Below are positions 1 through 9,822 of a DNA stretch of 64,000 nt, piece by piece. A program made the translations under genes and the position numbers. The notes beneath the pieces were generated by a model that had not been told where the DNA came from, made no database searches, and worked only from the letters and a program-made list of their open reading frames with translations. The DNA comes from Labilibaculum manganireducens (lineage in GTDB: Bacteria > Bacteroidota > Bacteroidia > Bacteroidales > Marinifilaceae), in assembly GCF_002843385.1 (NCBI RefSeq), contig NZ_MVDE01000005.1, positions 62,001 to 126,000 of the forward strand, in the 5' to 3' direction. Position 1 is the first letter of the stretch, and the number at the start of each line of letters is the position of its first letter.

Positions 1-901
1 CCGATTGAGCACCAACACCTAAACGCGCACCATTCATTAATGACATTACGTATTTGATCAATCCCATCTTGCGGTCTCCCACCAATTCGGCAGGAGCATG
101 AGTAAATACCAACTCACAAGTAGGAGATCCGATAATACCCATTTTGTGCTCGATACGACGAACTTTAACAGCCATGTGCTTTTTGTCGTAAATAAACATA
201 GACAAGCCACGACCATCATTGGTTCCCTCTTCAGAACGAGCCAAAACCAATGCAACCTCACCATCACCATTGGTAATGAATCGTTTCACACCATCTAAAT
301 ACCACTGATCTTCTTTGGCATTATAAGTAGCTTTTAATTGAACAGCCTGCAAATCGGAACCTGCATCCGGCTCAGTTAAATCCATAGCTGCAGTTGCTCC
401 TTTGGCAAAACGCGGCAAGTAATTCATTTTTTGCTCTTTTGAAGCAAATTCATGAATTGTTTCAGCACAATCCTGAAGACCCCAGATATTAGCAAAACCA
501 GCATCTGCACGAGATACCAATTCCGCAGCCATTACGTAAGGTACCAACGGGAAATTCAACCCATCATACTCACGAGGCAAGCTCATTCCGATCAAACCAG
601 CTTTTGTTAAAGCATCATGATTCTCTTGTGTTCCTCTTGCATAAATTACACGATCGTTTTCAACTCTTGGTCCTTCCTGATCAACACTTTCAGCATTTGG
701 ATCGATAATATCTCCACAAATCTCACCTACAATTTCCAGTGTTCGATCGTAAGAATCCATTGCATCCTCAAAATCAAGAGGAGCATAATCATATGTTTCT
801 TTATCTTCGAAGTTGCGCTCTTTAAGGGCAACAATTTTTTTCATTAAAGGATGATCCAAGTGGAACTTCAAATCATCATTATCGTTATAGAAATTAGCCA
901 T
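1..901 (-). CDS. Acyl-CoA dehydrogenase, N-terminal 300 residues (runs off window)
   Basis: Flavoprotein that oxidises acyl-CoA to enoyl-CoA and hands electrons to ETF. The frame is open from the ATG at 901 down to the window edge, so the C-terminal part is missing. The protein starts MANFYNDNDDLKFHLDHPLM. An N-terminal helical extension ahead of the usual acyl-CoA dehydrogenase domain is typical of the long (about 570-600 residue) Bacteroidota type. Visible family signatures are the FAD/substrate stretch with AMDLTEPDAGSD, then FITNGDGEVALVLARS and a central beta-domain segment. It lies 65 bases after etfA on the same strand, so etfB-etfA-acd is very likely one operon in which ETF is the direct electron acceptor. 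Substrate chain length cannot be judged from this part. Confidence 0.9.
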   Translation of the reverse strand, partial: MANFYNDNDDLKFHLDHPLMKKIVALKERNFEDKETYDYAPLDFEDAMDSYDRTLEIVGEICGDIIDPNAESVDQEGPRVENDRVIYARGTQENHDALTKAGLIGMSLPREYDGLNFPLVPYVMAAELVSRADAGFANIWGLQDCAETIHEFASKEQKMNYLPRFAKGATAAMDLTEPDAGSDLQAVQLKATYNAKEDQWYLDGVKRFITNGDGEVALVLARSEEGTNDGRGLSMFIYDKKHMAVKVRRIEHKMGIIGSPTCELVFTHAPAELVGDRKMGLIKYVMSLMNGARLGVGAQS

Positions 902-966
902 TTCTTTGGATGTTTTTTGTTAAAAATTAAAGCGATTAGCGAACACCATTACCTTAAACAGGTTTC

Positions 967-1986
967 TTACTTAGTGTTTTCTTTGTACTGCTTAATCATT
1001 TTTGGAATCACATCAGCAATATCACCGGTAATAATATAGTCAGCAAAATTGTTTATTGGTGCATTCTTATCAGTATTAATTGCAATAACCATTGAGGATT
1101 CCTCCATACCTGCAGTATGCTGAATCTGCCCCGAAATACCGCAGGCAATATATAGTTTAGGACGAACAGTAACACCTGTTTGTCCAATTTGACGCTCATG
1201 AGATGCATAACCAGCATCAACAGCAGCACGGGAAGCACCAACTTCTGCACCAATAACATCAGCTAATTCATACAATTTATCGAAGTTATCTTTGGAACCT
1301 ACACCGTAACCACCTGCGATAATAATACCTGCATTTTTGATGTTTACTTTTGAAGCCTCCATATGACGCTCAATAACTTTCACTATAAAATCTTCAGCAT
1401 TTACATACTTCTCAACATCGAGCTGTTTCACTTTTCCTTTGTAAGCATCCGAAAGAATCTCTTTCTTCATTACTCCTTCACGAACAGTAGCCATCTGAGG
1501 ACGACAGTCAGGATTGACAATTGTAGCTACAATATTTCCTCCAAAAGCAGGACGAATCTGATACAATAAATCCTTATATACTTTGTTGTTCTTCTTGTCT
1601 TCATGATCACCAATAATCAAACTGGTACAATCAGCAGTTAAACCTGAATGAAGAGCTGAAGATACACGAGGACCTAAATCACGGCCAATGCTGGTAGCAC
1701 CCATCAAGGCAATCTGCGGTTTTTCTTCCCCGAATAATTTCACAATAATTGATGTGTGAGGCAATGTAGTGTAAGGATACAAACGCTTATCACTGGCAAT
1801 CCAAACGGTATCCACACCATAAGGCATAATCTGCTTCTCAACACCTTTAAGATCGGCTCCAATTACGATAGCTTCCAACTCACATTTTAAATCGTCAGCT
1901 AGTTTTCGACCTTTGGTTAAAAGTTCAAGGCTTACATCAGCAACCTGTCCCTCTTCTATTTCACAATATACAAATACGTTGTTCAC
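967..1986 (-). CDS. etfA: Electron transfer flavoprotein subunit alpha
   Basis: Cytoplasmic FAD-binding subunit of the heterodimeric electron transfer flavoprotein, taking electrons from the neighbouring acyl-CoA dehydrogenase. The protein has 339 residues. The N-terminal half is the nucleotide-binding-like ETF domain. The C-terminal half (from about residue 215) is the conserved FAD domain with IIAGGYGVGS, VGASRAAVDAGY, RQIGQTGVTVRPKLYIACGI and SGQIQHTAGM, ending in AINTDKNAPINNFADYIITGD. These are textbook EtfA signatures. It lies downstream of etfB with a 109-base spacer that holds an unusual CAGT-rich sequence. Confidence 0.97.
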   Translation of the reverse strand: MNNVFVYCEIEEGQVADVSLELLTKGRKLADDLKCELEAIVIGADLKGVEKQIMPYGVDTVWIASDKRLYPYTTLPHTSIIVKLFGEEKPQIALMGATSIGRDLGPRVSSALHSGLTADCTSLIIGDHEDKKNNKVYKDLLYQIRPAFGGNIVATIVNPDCRPQMATVREGVMKKEILSDAYKGKVKQLDVEKYVNAEDFIVKVIERHMEASKVNIKNAGIIIAGGYGVGSKDNFDKLYELADVIGAEVGASRAAVDAGYASHERQIGQTGVTVRPKLYIACGISGQIQHTAGMEESSMVIAINTDKNAPINNFADYIITGDIADVIPKMIKQYKENTK

Positions 1987-2013
1987 GGTTTCAAATTTTT
2001 AAATTCCACTTTT

Positions 2014-2092
2014 ACAGAGAACAGTAATCAGTAAACAGTGTACAGTGTAAAAATAACTGACGACTGGAAACCAGTAACTGTAACCTTGTTAA
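2014..2092. repeat. CAGT-rich degenerate spacer between etfB and etfA
   Basis: The 109-base gap between two genes of one operon holds repeated CAGT tetramers at irregular 7-9 base steps: aACAGTaatCAGTaaACAGT, then gtACAGTG. A short hairpin (ACTGG AAA CCAGT) and further AACTG/CAGT words follow. No reading frame is supported. The pattern resembles low-complexity spacers that recur between genes in Bacteroidota; this is a recollection that was not searched. Confidence 0.6.
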
Positions 2093-2095
2093 CTG

Positions 2096-2971
2096 CTATC
2101 CGATGGTATGGTTAGCGATTAATTCTTTCATTAATTCACCCATATCAGCATCAGTTGGCTCAAGAACTTTAGCCTCTTTAGCTTGAAAAACTACATTTTC
2201 AATAGCTTTTACCTTTGTAGGAGATCCAGTTAAACCAAGCTCTTCTGCTTTAGTTTCGATATCGTTTACACTCCATTCGCCAATATTCAAATAAGGACGG
2301 TTGTTGTGCAACAAGATGTAATCTTCATCAGCATTCTGCATTTCAGAAACAGCCCTGGCATGCTTGTATTTCATTACATATTTAGCATTGCGCGGGCGAC
2401 ACTCAGGAGCTGAAGCATTTACTGTTACCACCATAGGTAAAGTTCCCTCTACAGTCTCAACACCACGCTCTAAACGGCGTTTAATTACGATTTTCCCTTT
2501 TTCTGCTGATACCACTTCTTCAGCATATGTAATTTGAGGAAATCCCAGTTTCTCGGCTACCTGAGGACCTACCTGAGCGGTATCTCCATCGATTGCCTGA
2601 CGACCTGCAATAATAATATCAATTTTACCCATTTTTTTTAGGGTACAAGAAAGAGCATAAGAAGTTGCCAATGTATCAGAACCAGCAAAAGCACGATCCG
2701 ATAAAAGTATTCCATTATCAGCACCACGGTAAAGACCTTCACGAATAATCTCGGCTGCTCTGCCAGGTCCCATAGTTAAAAGTGTTATTTCTGTCCCAGG
2801 GTACTTATCTTTCAAACGCAACGCTTGCTCAAGTGCATTTAAATCTTCAGGATTGAAGATAGCTGGCAATACAGCTCTATTCACGGTTCCATCAGCTTTC
2901 ATCGCATCCTTCCCAACATTTCTGGTATCGGGAACCTGCTTAGCAAGAACAACAATTTTTAATCCTTTCAT
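2096..2971 (-). CDS. etfB: Electron transfer flavoprotein subunit beta
   Basis: Beta subunit of ETF; in known structures it binds AMP or a second flavin and carries the docking loop for dehydrogenase partners. I place the start at the ATG at 2971 (MKGLKIVVLAKQVPDTRNVG), giving 291 residues, because this is where the family normally begins. An upstream in-frame ATG at 3016 would add 15 residues with no family match. Signatures are IVVLAKQVPD at the N terminus, the ALRLKDKYPGTEITLLTMGP segment, GRQAIDGDTAQVGPQVAEKL and LPMVVTVNASAPECRPRNA. It is the first gene of the etfB-etfA-acd operon, and a good promoter lies about 170 bases upstream. Confidence 0.96.
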   Translation of the reverse strand: MKGLKIVVLAKQVPDTRNVGKDAMKADGTVNRAVLPAIFNPEDLNALEQALRLKDKYPGTEITLLTMGPGRAAEIIREGLYRGADNGILLSDRAFAGSDTLATSYALSCTLKKMGKIDIIIAGRQAIDGDTAQVGPQVAEKLGFPQITYAEEVVSAEKGKIVIKRRLERGVETVEGTLPMVVTVNASAPECRPRNAKYVMKYKHARAVSEMQNADEDYILLHNNRPYLNIGEWSVNDIETKAEELGLTGSPTKVKAIENVVFQAKEAKVLEPTDADMGELMKELIANHTIG

Positions 2972-3138
2972 TGTAATATCTATTTTAACATCTGTAACTA
3001 ATTCAGATTTATACAAAACTTATTTTCAAACTACCTATGCGTAATTCTCCAAGCTAAATAAATCATCAAATCACTAATTAATATTTCCTTATTCAGGTTT
3101 GCTCCAAAATGATTGAATTTCTCAAAATCAGAGATTAG

Positions 3139-3168
3139 CAAATATAAAGATTAGAGTACTTAAAACAA
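3139..3168 (-). promoter_or_regulatory. Bacteroidota-type promoter for etfB-etfA-acd
   Basis: On the minus strand TTG (3166-3168) lies 19 bases ahead of TATATTTG (3139-3146), matching the TTG-N19-TAnnTTTG pattern of the Bacteroidota primary sigma factor. Transcription would start near 3132 and give a leader of roughly 160 bases before etfB. The rest of the 2972-3505 gap shows AT-rich sequence and no credible gene. Confidence 0.6.
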
Positions 3169-3473
3169 ATCTAGATTGCGAGTTACACAACAGGTGTTAT
3201 TCGTCAAAAAAAAACAAATTTTAGAACCACTCATCACAATTACAATATCCTAATAATCAAATAATTGACAATGCCACAAAATTATTTTTCTTAGAAATAA
3301 TTCGACATTTTTGCATATTTTCCCTGTAATGACTTTAAATTCCATTACCAACTTGAACCAAAACTCTTCGAATCTAAATTTCTTTTTGTCAATCTGCCAT
3401 CCGGATATACGTGAAAAAAATTTACAACTTATGACTCTTTACTATCGATGAAATAGTATTTCAATTAAAATTT

Positions 3474-3481
3474 TAAATTTG
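3474..3481 (+). promoter_or_regulatory. Candidate -7 box for cstA
   Basis: TAAATTTG lies 24 bases before the cstA ATG and fits TAnnTTTG. No clear TTG is seen at the expected -33 distance, so this is a weaker assignment than the etfB promoter on the other strand. Confidence 0.4.
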
Positions 3482-3505
3482 TTTAAATAAATAAGATTAA
3501 AAAAC

Positions 3506-4936
3506 ATGATTACATTTTTAAGCGCAATCTTGGCATTAATACTTGGGTACATTTTCTATGGTAAATTTATCGAACAAGTTTTCGGTGCTGATGACACAAT
3601 TAAAACTCCAGCTGTCAGACTGGAAGACGGTGTTGATTTTATCCCCATGCCAACCTGGAAAATGTTTACCATTCAATTTCTAAACATTGCAGGTTTGGGA
3701 CCCATTTTTGGAGCTATTTTAGGAGCCATGTATGGACCCATTGCATATATTTGGATTGTTTTAGGATGTATATTTATGGGAGCCAGCCATGATTATTTTT
3801 CGGGTATGCTTTCCATTCGGAGCGAAGGAGCCAGCCTTCCTGAGATCGTTGGTAAATATTTAGGCTCCGGCATTCAGAATTTTATACGGATTTTCACAAT
3901 CTTACTACTCTTATTTGTTGGTGTGGCTTTCGTAACCGGTCCTGCAGGATTACTCACTGATTTTACCGGAGGTGGTCTAAACTGGTGGCTTTATGGAATA
4001 TTTGCATATTATCTTCTTGCTACTCTACTGCCAATTAATAAAATTATCGGTAAAATTTATCCTCTTTTTGGATTCGCATTGTTGCTGATGGCCGTAAGTA
4101 TAGCCGGTATAATGATTTTCAAAAGTGCATCAGGAGCTTTAATATTGAATGAAATATCATTTGGAGAATTAAAAAATCTCCATGTAAATCCCACACAGAA
4201 TATACTATATCCAATGATGTTTATCGTAATTTCCTGTGGTGCCATTTCAGGATTTCATTCCACCCAATCACCAATGATGGCCCGCTGTATGAAAAAGGAA
4301 AGTTTTGGGCGACCTGTATTTTATGGAGCGATGATTGCTGAGGGAATCGTTGCTATTATTTGGGCTACTGCCGCCATGAACTTCTTTGGTGATACCGGTG
4401 AATTAAATTCTACAATCTCTTCCGGTCACAATCCTGCCTGGATTGTTAATGAAATATGCAATACCTGGCTGGGAAAAACGGGAGCAATATTCGCAATTAT
4501 TGGAGTAATTGCTTGCCCTATTACAACGGGTGACACAGCATTTCGAAGTGCCCGGCTTACAATAGCTGATATCTTTAACTACAATCAAAAATCGATAAAA
4601 AACAGATTGTTAGTATCGATACCTCTATTCACTCTTGGATTTATACTGTCTCAACTTGAGTTTTCTACCATTTGGAAATATCTGGGTTTATCCAACCAAA
4701 TCCTTTCTATGGTTATGTTATGGACAGCCGCTATGTATTTGGCTAAGAATGGCAAAAATCATTTACTCCTTAGTATTCCAGCCTTTTTTATGACTGCAAT
4801 ATGCTTTACCTATTTATTAGTTGCACCAAACAAAAATGGCGGCCTTGCACTAGACTCACAATTAGGAATTCTGCTAGGGATACTCATTGCAAGTTCAATA
4901 TTTATCTGGTTTCTTGTTCACAGCAATAAAAAATAA
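3506..4936 (+). CDS. cstA: CstA-family carbon starvation / peptide or pyruvate transporter
   Basis: Integral inner-membrane transporter of the CstA family, whose studied members take up peptides or pyruvate under carbon limitation. The protein has 476 residues and about a dozen hydrophobic segments. Family signatures are FLNIAGLGPIFGAILGAMYG near residue 60, GASHDYFSGMLSIRSEGASL near 95-115, a central SGFHSTQSPMMARCM and GDTAFRSARLTIADIF. It is clearly shorter than the roughly 700-residue enterobacterial CstA and belongs to the short form common in anaerobes. It is transcribed alone, divergently from etfB. The substrate cannot be told from the sequence. Confidence 0.9.
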   Translation: MITFLSAILALILGYIFYGKFIEQVFGADDTIKTPAVRLEDGVDFIPMPTWKMFTIQFLNIAGLGPIFGAILGAMYGPIAYIWIVLGCIFMGASHDYFSGMLSIRSEGASLPEIVGKYLGSGIQNFIRIFTILLLLFVGVAFVTGPAGLLTDFTGGGLNWWLYGIFAYYLLATLLPINKIIGKIYPLFGFALLLMAVSIAGIMIFKSASGALILNEISFGELKNLHVNPTQNILYPMMFIVISCGAISGFHSTQSPMMARCMKKESFGRPVFYGAMIAEGIVAIIWATAAMNFFGDTGELNSTISSGHNPAWIVNEICNTWLGKTGAIFAIIGVIACPITTGDTAFRSARLTIADIFNYNQKSIKNRLLVSIPLFTLGFILSQLEFSTIWKYLGLSNQILSMVMLWTAAMYLAKNGKNHLLLSIPAFFMTAICFTYLLVAPNKNGGLALDSQLGILLGILIASSIFIWFLVHSNKK

Positions 4937-4974
4937 AACAACTAATGTTACTACAAGCCAAATCAAATGACAAA

Positions 4975-5003
4975 AACCGGAAAACAGCAGCTGTTTTCCG
5001 GTT
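4975..5003 (-). terminator. Rho-independent terminator of the DUF3467 gene, possibly bidirectional
   Basis: A 13-bp perfect stem (AACCGGAAAACAG / CTGTTTTCCGGTT) with a CAG loop sits 18 bases past the stop of the minus-strand gene. Read on the minus strand, the stem runs into TTTTTG. It also lies 38 bases after cstA and could stop transcription from that side, although the plus strand lacks a clear T-run. Confidence 0.8.
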
Positions 5004-5021
5004 CAAATTAATTTATCACTT

Positions 5022-5345
5022 CTAGGCCTCACCTGTAGGACCAAATCCCATAGGCATAACAGTACCTTGTGGTCCGTGGTTTTCTTCAATTTTTATCGCT
5101 CCATGAAGCGATTCAAACTTTCGAATATTATCTTGTAAAGCCAGCATCAGTCTCTTTGCATGTTCTGGTGTAAGTATAATTCGTGATTTAACATCAGCTT
5201 TTGGAATTCCCGGCATGATTCTCACAAAATCTACAACAAATTCTGAACTGGAATGAGTTATTACGGCAAGGTTTGAATAAGTTCCCTGAGCAACATCTTC
5301 CTTCAATTGAATATCTATTTGATTAGATTGTTTTTTATCGTTCAT
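5022..5345 (-). CDS. DUF3467 domain-containing protein
   Basis: Small soluble protein of 107 residues matching the DUF3467 family, whose function is unknown. Recognisable parts are QIDIQLKEDVAQGTYSNLAV at the N terminus, the HSSSEFVVDFVRIMPG strand region and SRIILTPEHAKRLMLALQDN. The C-terminal tail is Gly/Pro-rich (GPQGTVMPMGFGPTGEA). It follows rpoC on the same strand, a conserved neighbourhood in Bacteroidota, but a strong terminator lies between the two genes, so it probably has its own promoter or depends on readthrough. Confidence 0.85.
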   Translation of the reverse strand: MNDKKQSNQIDIQLKEDVAQGTYSNLAVITHSSSEFVVDFVRIMPGIPKADVKSRIILTPEHAKRLMLALQDNIRKFESLHGAIKIEENHGPQGTVMPMGFGPTGEA

Positions 5346-5425
5346 GATTGTTTTTTATAATTAAAAAATTTGTCTTCCTGCTAAATTATGAAAATATTCC
5401 CTATTCCGATTAAATAGATAAACAA

Positions 5426-5456
5426 AAAGGGTGTTTTCAAATTGAAAACACCCTTT
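5426..5456 (-). terminator. Terminator after rpoC
   Basis: A 13-bp stem (AAAGGGTGTTTTC / GAAAACACCCTTT) with a five-base loop lies 20 bases beyond the rpoC stop and is followed on the minus strand by TTTTTG. It should end the long ribosomal-protein/RNA-polymerase transcript. Confidence 0.85.
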
Positions 5457-5475
5457 ATATAGCTTAGAATAACTC

Positions 5476-8400
5476 TTAATATTCTCTAGACTTAGAATCT
5501 AACAGTTTTTCGTATTCAGCTTTTGCGCCAACAACTATATCCCTGTACTCTCTTAAACCAGTACCTGCAGGAATAAGGTGACCACAAATTACGTTCTCTT
5601 TCAAACCTTCAAGATTATCAATTTTACCGCTGATTGCAGCTTCATTAAGAACTTTTGTTGTTTCCTGGAAAGAAGCAGCTGAAATAAAACTCTTAGTCTG
5701 AAGAGCCGCACGGGTAATACCTTGCAGAATCTGAGTAGAGGTTGCAGGAATTGCATCACGAGCATCAACAAGTTTCAGGTCTCTTCTTCTCAATACTGAG
5801 TTAACATCTCTCAGTTTTCTAGAAGTAACAATCATTCCTGGTTTCAATTCTTCAGAATCCCCTCCATCAACAACAACTTTCTTACCGAAAATTTCATCAT
5901 TTTCTTCCATGATAGCCATTTTATCGATAATTTGCTTTTCAAGGAATCTTGTATCTCCCTGGTCATCGATAATTACCTTACGCATCATCTGACGAACGAT
6001 AATTTCAAAGTGCTTGTCGTTAATCTTCACACCCTGCATACGGTATACATCCTGAACTTCATTCACGATATATTCCTGTACTTTGGTTGGTCCTTTAATC
6101 GCAAGAATATCAGCAGGAGTTGTTGCACCATCAGATAATGGAGTTCCAGCTCTTACATAATCGTTTTCCTGTACAAGAATTTGTCTTGAAAGTGGTACTA
6201 AATACTTTCTAACATCTTCTCCTTTGGTTGTAACGATAACTTCACGATTACCACGCTTAATTTTTCCGAAACTAATCTCTCCGTCAACCTCTGAAACTAC
6301 AGCAGGATTAGAAGGATTACGTGCCTCGAATAACTCAGTCACCCTTGGAAGTCCACCGGTGATATCACCAGCTTTACCAACAGCTCTTGGAATTTTTACC
6401 AACGACTGACCTGCCAAAACCATTTCACCTTCAGCTACAGAAACGTGGGCACCTACTGGTAAATTGTACGATTTTAAAACATCCCCTTTGGAATTTAAAA
6501 TCTTAACCCCGGCATTTTTCGTTTTATCTTTTGATTCTATTACTACTTTTTCAGCAAAACCTGTTGCCTCATCAGATTCCTGACTGAAAGTAATCCCTTC
6601 AATCAAATTATCAAATGAAACTTTTCCTGAAAACTCAGTAATGATCATTGCATTGTATGGATCCCACTCACAAAGAAGATCGTCTATCTTAACATCCTGA
6701 CCATCTTTAATGTACAATTTAGATCCGTACGGTATTGTATGTGTTGTTAATGTAATATTGGTATTTCTATCAACAATACGTAATTCAGCCAAACGACCGA
6801 TAACAACATCGTACTTTTTATTGTCTTCATTTTTGTACTCAACAGTACGTAACTCATCAAACACAGCGTAACCATTGTATTTAGATACAACAGAATTCTC
6901 TGCAGAAGTGTTACCTGCTGTACCCCCTACGTGGAAAGTACGAAGCGTAAGCTGTGTTCCCGGCTCTCCAATAGACTGAGCTGCAATAACACCAACAGCT
7001 TCTCCTTTTTGAACAGCTATACCAGTTGCCAGATTACGTCCATAACATTTTGCACATACTCCTCGTTTCGACTCACAAGTTAATACAGAACGTATTTCCA
7101 CTTTTTCAATCGGAGAATTCTCAATTTGCTGGGCAATCTCTTCTGTTATTTCCTCACCTGCTTCTACAATCAATTGACCTGAAATAGGATGGAAAATATC
7201 ATGTACAGTAGTTCTACCAAGCAATCTCTCAAACAATGAAGCTACAACCTCTTCCTGATTTTTAATTGCCGCAGTCGTAAGTCCACGTAAAGTACCACAA
7301 TCCTGTTCGTTGATAATAACATCTTGTGCTACATCAACCAATCGACGGGTCAGGTATCCTGCATCAGCCGTCTTAAGAGCCGTATCCGCCAAACCTTTAC
7401 GAGCACCGTGAGTTGAAATAAAGTACTCAAGAACTGACAAACCTTCCTTAAAGTTAGAAAGAATTGGATTTTCAATAATCTGACCTCCTGTAGCACCGGA
7501 TTTTTGTGGCTTAGCCATCAATCCCCTCATACCACCAAGCTGACGAATCTGTTCTCTAGATCCACGAGCTCCTGAGTCAAGCATCATATAAACAGAGTTG
7601 AATCCCTGATTATCATCAGCCAACTGAGTCATCAAAGTTTGAGTAAGGTTCGCATTAACATGCGTCCAAATATCAATAATCTGATTGTAACGCTCATTAT
7701 TCGTAATGAAACCCATGTTGTAGTTACTCAACACCTCTTCCACCTGAGCATAACCATCAGCTACTAAAGCCTCTTTTTCTTCAGGTACCGTAACATCAGA
7801 AAGGTTAAACGATAATCCACCTTCAAAAGCTTTAAGATATCCCAGATCTTTAATATCATCAAGGAAGTTGGCACACGCATGTACACCACATTTCTTGAAA
7901 ATAAATCCAATAATATCTCTTAATGCTTTTTTAGTAATCAATTGATTAATAAAACCTGCTCCAAGAGGAGTTGCTTCATTCAAAATGATTCTACCGATGG
8001 TTGTTTCAACTATTGTATCAACTAATTCATCGTTCTCATTTAGATCTTTAACTTTTACTTTAATCTGACTGTGAAGATCAACTGCTTTTTCATTGTAAGC
8101 AATCATTGCTTCTTCTGCTGAGTAAAAGCTTAATCCTTCCCCTTTACCACCTTTTCGTGCCTTGGTAATGTAATACAATCCAAGTACCATATCCTGAGAA
8201 GGAACAGTTACCGGTGCACCATTAGCAGGGTTCAAAATATTGTGAGAACACAACATCAGCATTTGGGCTTCCAAAATAGCTTCATTACCTAAAGGCAAAT
8301 GAACCGCCATCTGGTCACCATCAAAATCCGCATTAAAACCTGTACATGCTAAAGGATGCAAACGAATTGCTTTTCCTTCAATCAGCTTAGGTTGAAATGA

Positions 8401-9741
8401 TTGAATACCTAAACGGTGAAGAGTAGGAGCACGGTTAAGAAGAACCGGATGTCCTTTTAGTACATTCTCCAGAATGTCCCAAACAACAGGATCTTTACGA
8501 TCAACAATCTTCTTCGCCGATTTTACTGTTTTTACGATACCGCGTTCGATCAATTTTCGAATAACAAATGGCTTATAAAGCTCAGCCGCCATATCTTTAG
8601 GCAAACCACATTCGTGCATTTTCAAATCAGGTCCAACAACAATTACCGAACGTGCAGAGTAATCAACACGCTTTCCCAATAAGTTTTGACGGAAACGACC
8701 TTGCTTACCTTTCAATGAATCTGAAAGTGATTTAAGCGGACGGTTGTTTTCAGTCTTAACTGCATTTGATTTACGGGAATTATCAAATAATGAATCAACA
8801 GCTTCCTGAAGCATACGCTTCTCATTTCGAAGGATTACTTCGGGTGCTTTGATTTCAATAAGTCTTTTTAAACGATTGTTACGGATGATAACTCTTCTGT
8901 ACAAATCATTCAAATCGGAAGTTGCAAAACGACCACCATCCAATGGAACCAAAGGACGCAATTCCGGTGGAATTACAGGAACAACTTTAACAATCATCCA
9001 TTCAGGACGATTTACTCCTTGTGATTCGCGGAAAGACTCAGTAACCTGAAGTCTTTTTAAAGCTTCATTTTTACGTTGCTGAGAAGTTTCAGTATTTGCT
9101 TTATGACGCAAATCATAAGAAAGAGCGTCAAGATCCAAACGGGCTAAAAGGCTAAATAAAGCGTTAGCACCCATTTGCGCGATGAATTTATTTGGATCAT
9201 CATCATCAAGATGCTGCTGATCTGCAGGTAATTCATCAATAATATCAAGATATTCCTCTTCTGTAAGGAAATCAAGGTATTTAATTCCGTCAGCCGCTTT
9301 AATTCCCGCATTAATTACTACGTATCTTTCGTAGTAAATAATAGAATCAAGCTTTTTAGTAGGTAAACCTAAAAGGTAACCTATTTTATTTGGCAACGAC
9401 TTAAAATACCAAATGTGGGCAACAGGTACGACCAATTGAATGTGTCCCATTCGCTCACGTCTAACCTTTTTCTCGGTTACCTCAACACCACACCGGTCAC
9501 AAACAATTCCTCTGTATCGGATTCGTTTGTATTTACCACAATGGCACTCATAATCTTTTACAGGACCGAAAATTCTTTCACAGAATAACCCGTCGCGTTC
9601 TGGCTTATAAGTACGATAGTTGATGGTTTCAGGCTTTAAAACTTCACCACTGGATCTTTCTAAGATCTCTTCCGGAGAAGCGAGACTGATAGAGATTTTT
9701 GTAAAACTACTCTTTACTTTGTTATCTCTTCTGAATGCCAT
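5476..9741 (-). CDS. rpoC: DNA-directed RNA polymerase subunit beta'
   Basis: Largest catalytic subunit of RNA polymerase, 1421 residues, full length for Bacteroidota. The N-terminal zinc site is C66-x-C68...C81-x2-C84. The absolutely conserved magnesium-binding loop [15 protein letters not shown] lies near residue 470, and the second zinc cluster ([17 protein letters not shown]) is near residue 890. The bridge-helix/trigger-loop stretch [20 protein letters not shown] follows. The gene sits 81 bases after rpoB in the usual order and is closed by a terminator. Confidence 0.99.
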   Translation of the reverse strand: MAFRRDNKVKSSFTKISISLASPEEILERSSGEVLKPETINYRTYKPERDGLFCERIFGPVKDYECHCGKYKRIRYRGIVCDRCGVEVTEKKVRRERMGHIQLVVPVAHIWYFKSLPNKIGYLLGLPTKKLDSIIYYERYVVINAGIKAADGIKYLDFLTEEEYLDIIDELPADQQHLDDDDPNKFIAQMGANALFSLLARLDLDALSYDLRHKANTETSQQRKNEALKRLQVTESFRESQGVNRPEWMIVKVVPVIPPELRPLVPLDGGRFATSDLNDLYRRVIIRNNRLKRLIEIKAPEVILRNEKRMLQEAVDSLFDNSRKSNAVKTENNRPLKSLSDSLKGKQGRFRQNLLGKRVDYSARSVIVVGPDLKMHECGLPKDMAAELYKPFVIRKLIERGIVKTVKSAKKIVDRKDPVVWDILENVLKGHPVLLNRAPTLHRLGIQSFQPKLIEGKAIRLHPLACTGFNADFDGDQMAVHLPLGNEAILEAQMLMLCSHNILNPANGAPVTVPSQDMVLGLYYITKARKGGKGEGLSFYSAEEAMIAYNEKAVDLHSQIKVKVKDLNENDELVDTIVETTIGRIILNEATPLGAGFINQLITKKALRDIIGFIFKKCGVHACANFLDDIKDLGYLKAFEGGLSFNLSDVTVPEEKEALVADGYAQVEEVLSNYNMGFITNNERYNQIIDIWTHVNANLTQTLMTQLADDNQGFNSVYMMLDSGARGSREQIRQLGGMRGLMAKPQKSGATGGQIIENPILSNFKEGLSVLEYFISTHGARKGLADTALKTADAGYLTRRLVDVAQDVIINEQDCGTLRGLTTAAIKNQEEVVASLFERLLGRTTVHDIFHPISGQLIVEAGEEITEEIAQQIENSPIEKVEIRSVLTCESKRGVCAKCYGRNLATGIAVQKGEAVGVIAAQSIGEPGTQLTLRTFHVGGTAGNTSAENSVVSKYNGYAVFDELRTVEYKNEDNKKYDVVIGRLAELRIVDRNTNITLTTHTIPYGSKLYIKDGQDVKIDDLLCEWDPYNAMIITEFSGKVSFDNLIEGITFSQESDEATGFAEKVVIESKDKTKNAGVKILNSKGDVLKSYNLPVGAHVSVAEGEMVLAGQSLVKIPRAVGKAGDITGGLPRVTELFEARNPSNPAVVSEVDGEISFGKIKRGNREVIVTTKGEDVRKYLVPLSRQILVQENDYVRAGTPLSDGATTPADILAIKGPTKVQEYIVNEVQDVYRMQGVKINDKHFEIIVRQMMRKVIIDDQGDTRFLEKQIIDKMAIMEENDEIFGKKVVVDGGDSEELKPGMIVTSRKLRDVNSVLRRRDLKLVDARDAIPATSTQILQGITRAALQTKSFISAASFQETTKVLNEAAISGKIDNLEGLKENVICGHLIPAGTGLREYRDIVVGAKAEYEKLLDSKSREY

Positions 9742-9782
9742 ATGTTGAAAATTAGGAAATTAACAATTTTGTTTCAAGCAAG

Positions 9783-9809
9783 GCGAATGCCGGGAAACCC
9801 AGCATTCGC
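9783..9809 (-). other. Stem-loop between rpoB and rpoC
   Basis: An 8-bp GC-rich stem (GCGAATGC / GCATTCGC, with possible GG/CC extension) lies in the 81-base rpoB-rpoC spacer. On the minus strand it is not followed by a T-run, so it looks like an RNA processing or stability element and not a terminator. This role is an inference from structure alone. Confidence 0.5.
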
Positions 9810-9822
9810 TTTATAATAAGGC

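Noticed and set aside
2972-3016. Earlier start for EtfB
   Set aside because: The family starts at MKGLKIVVLAKQ; the added 15 residues lie in leader DNA.
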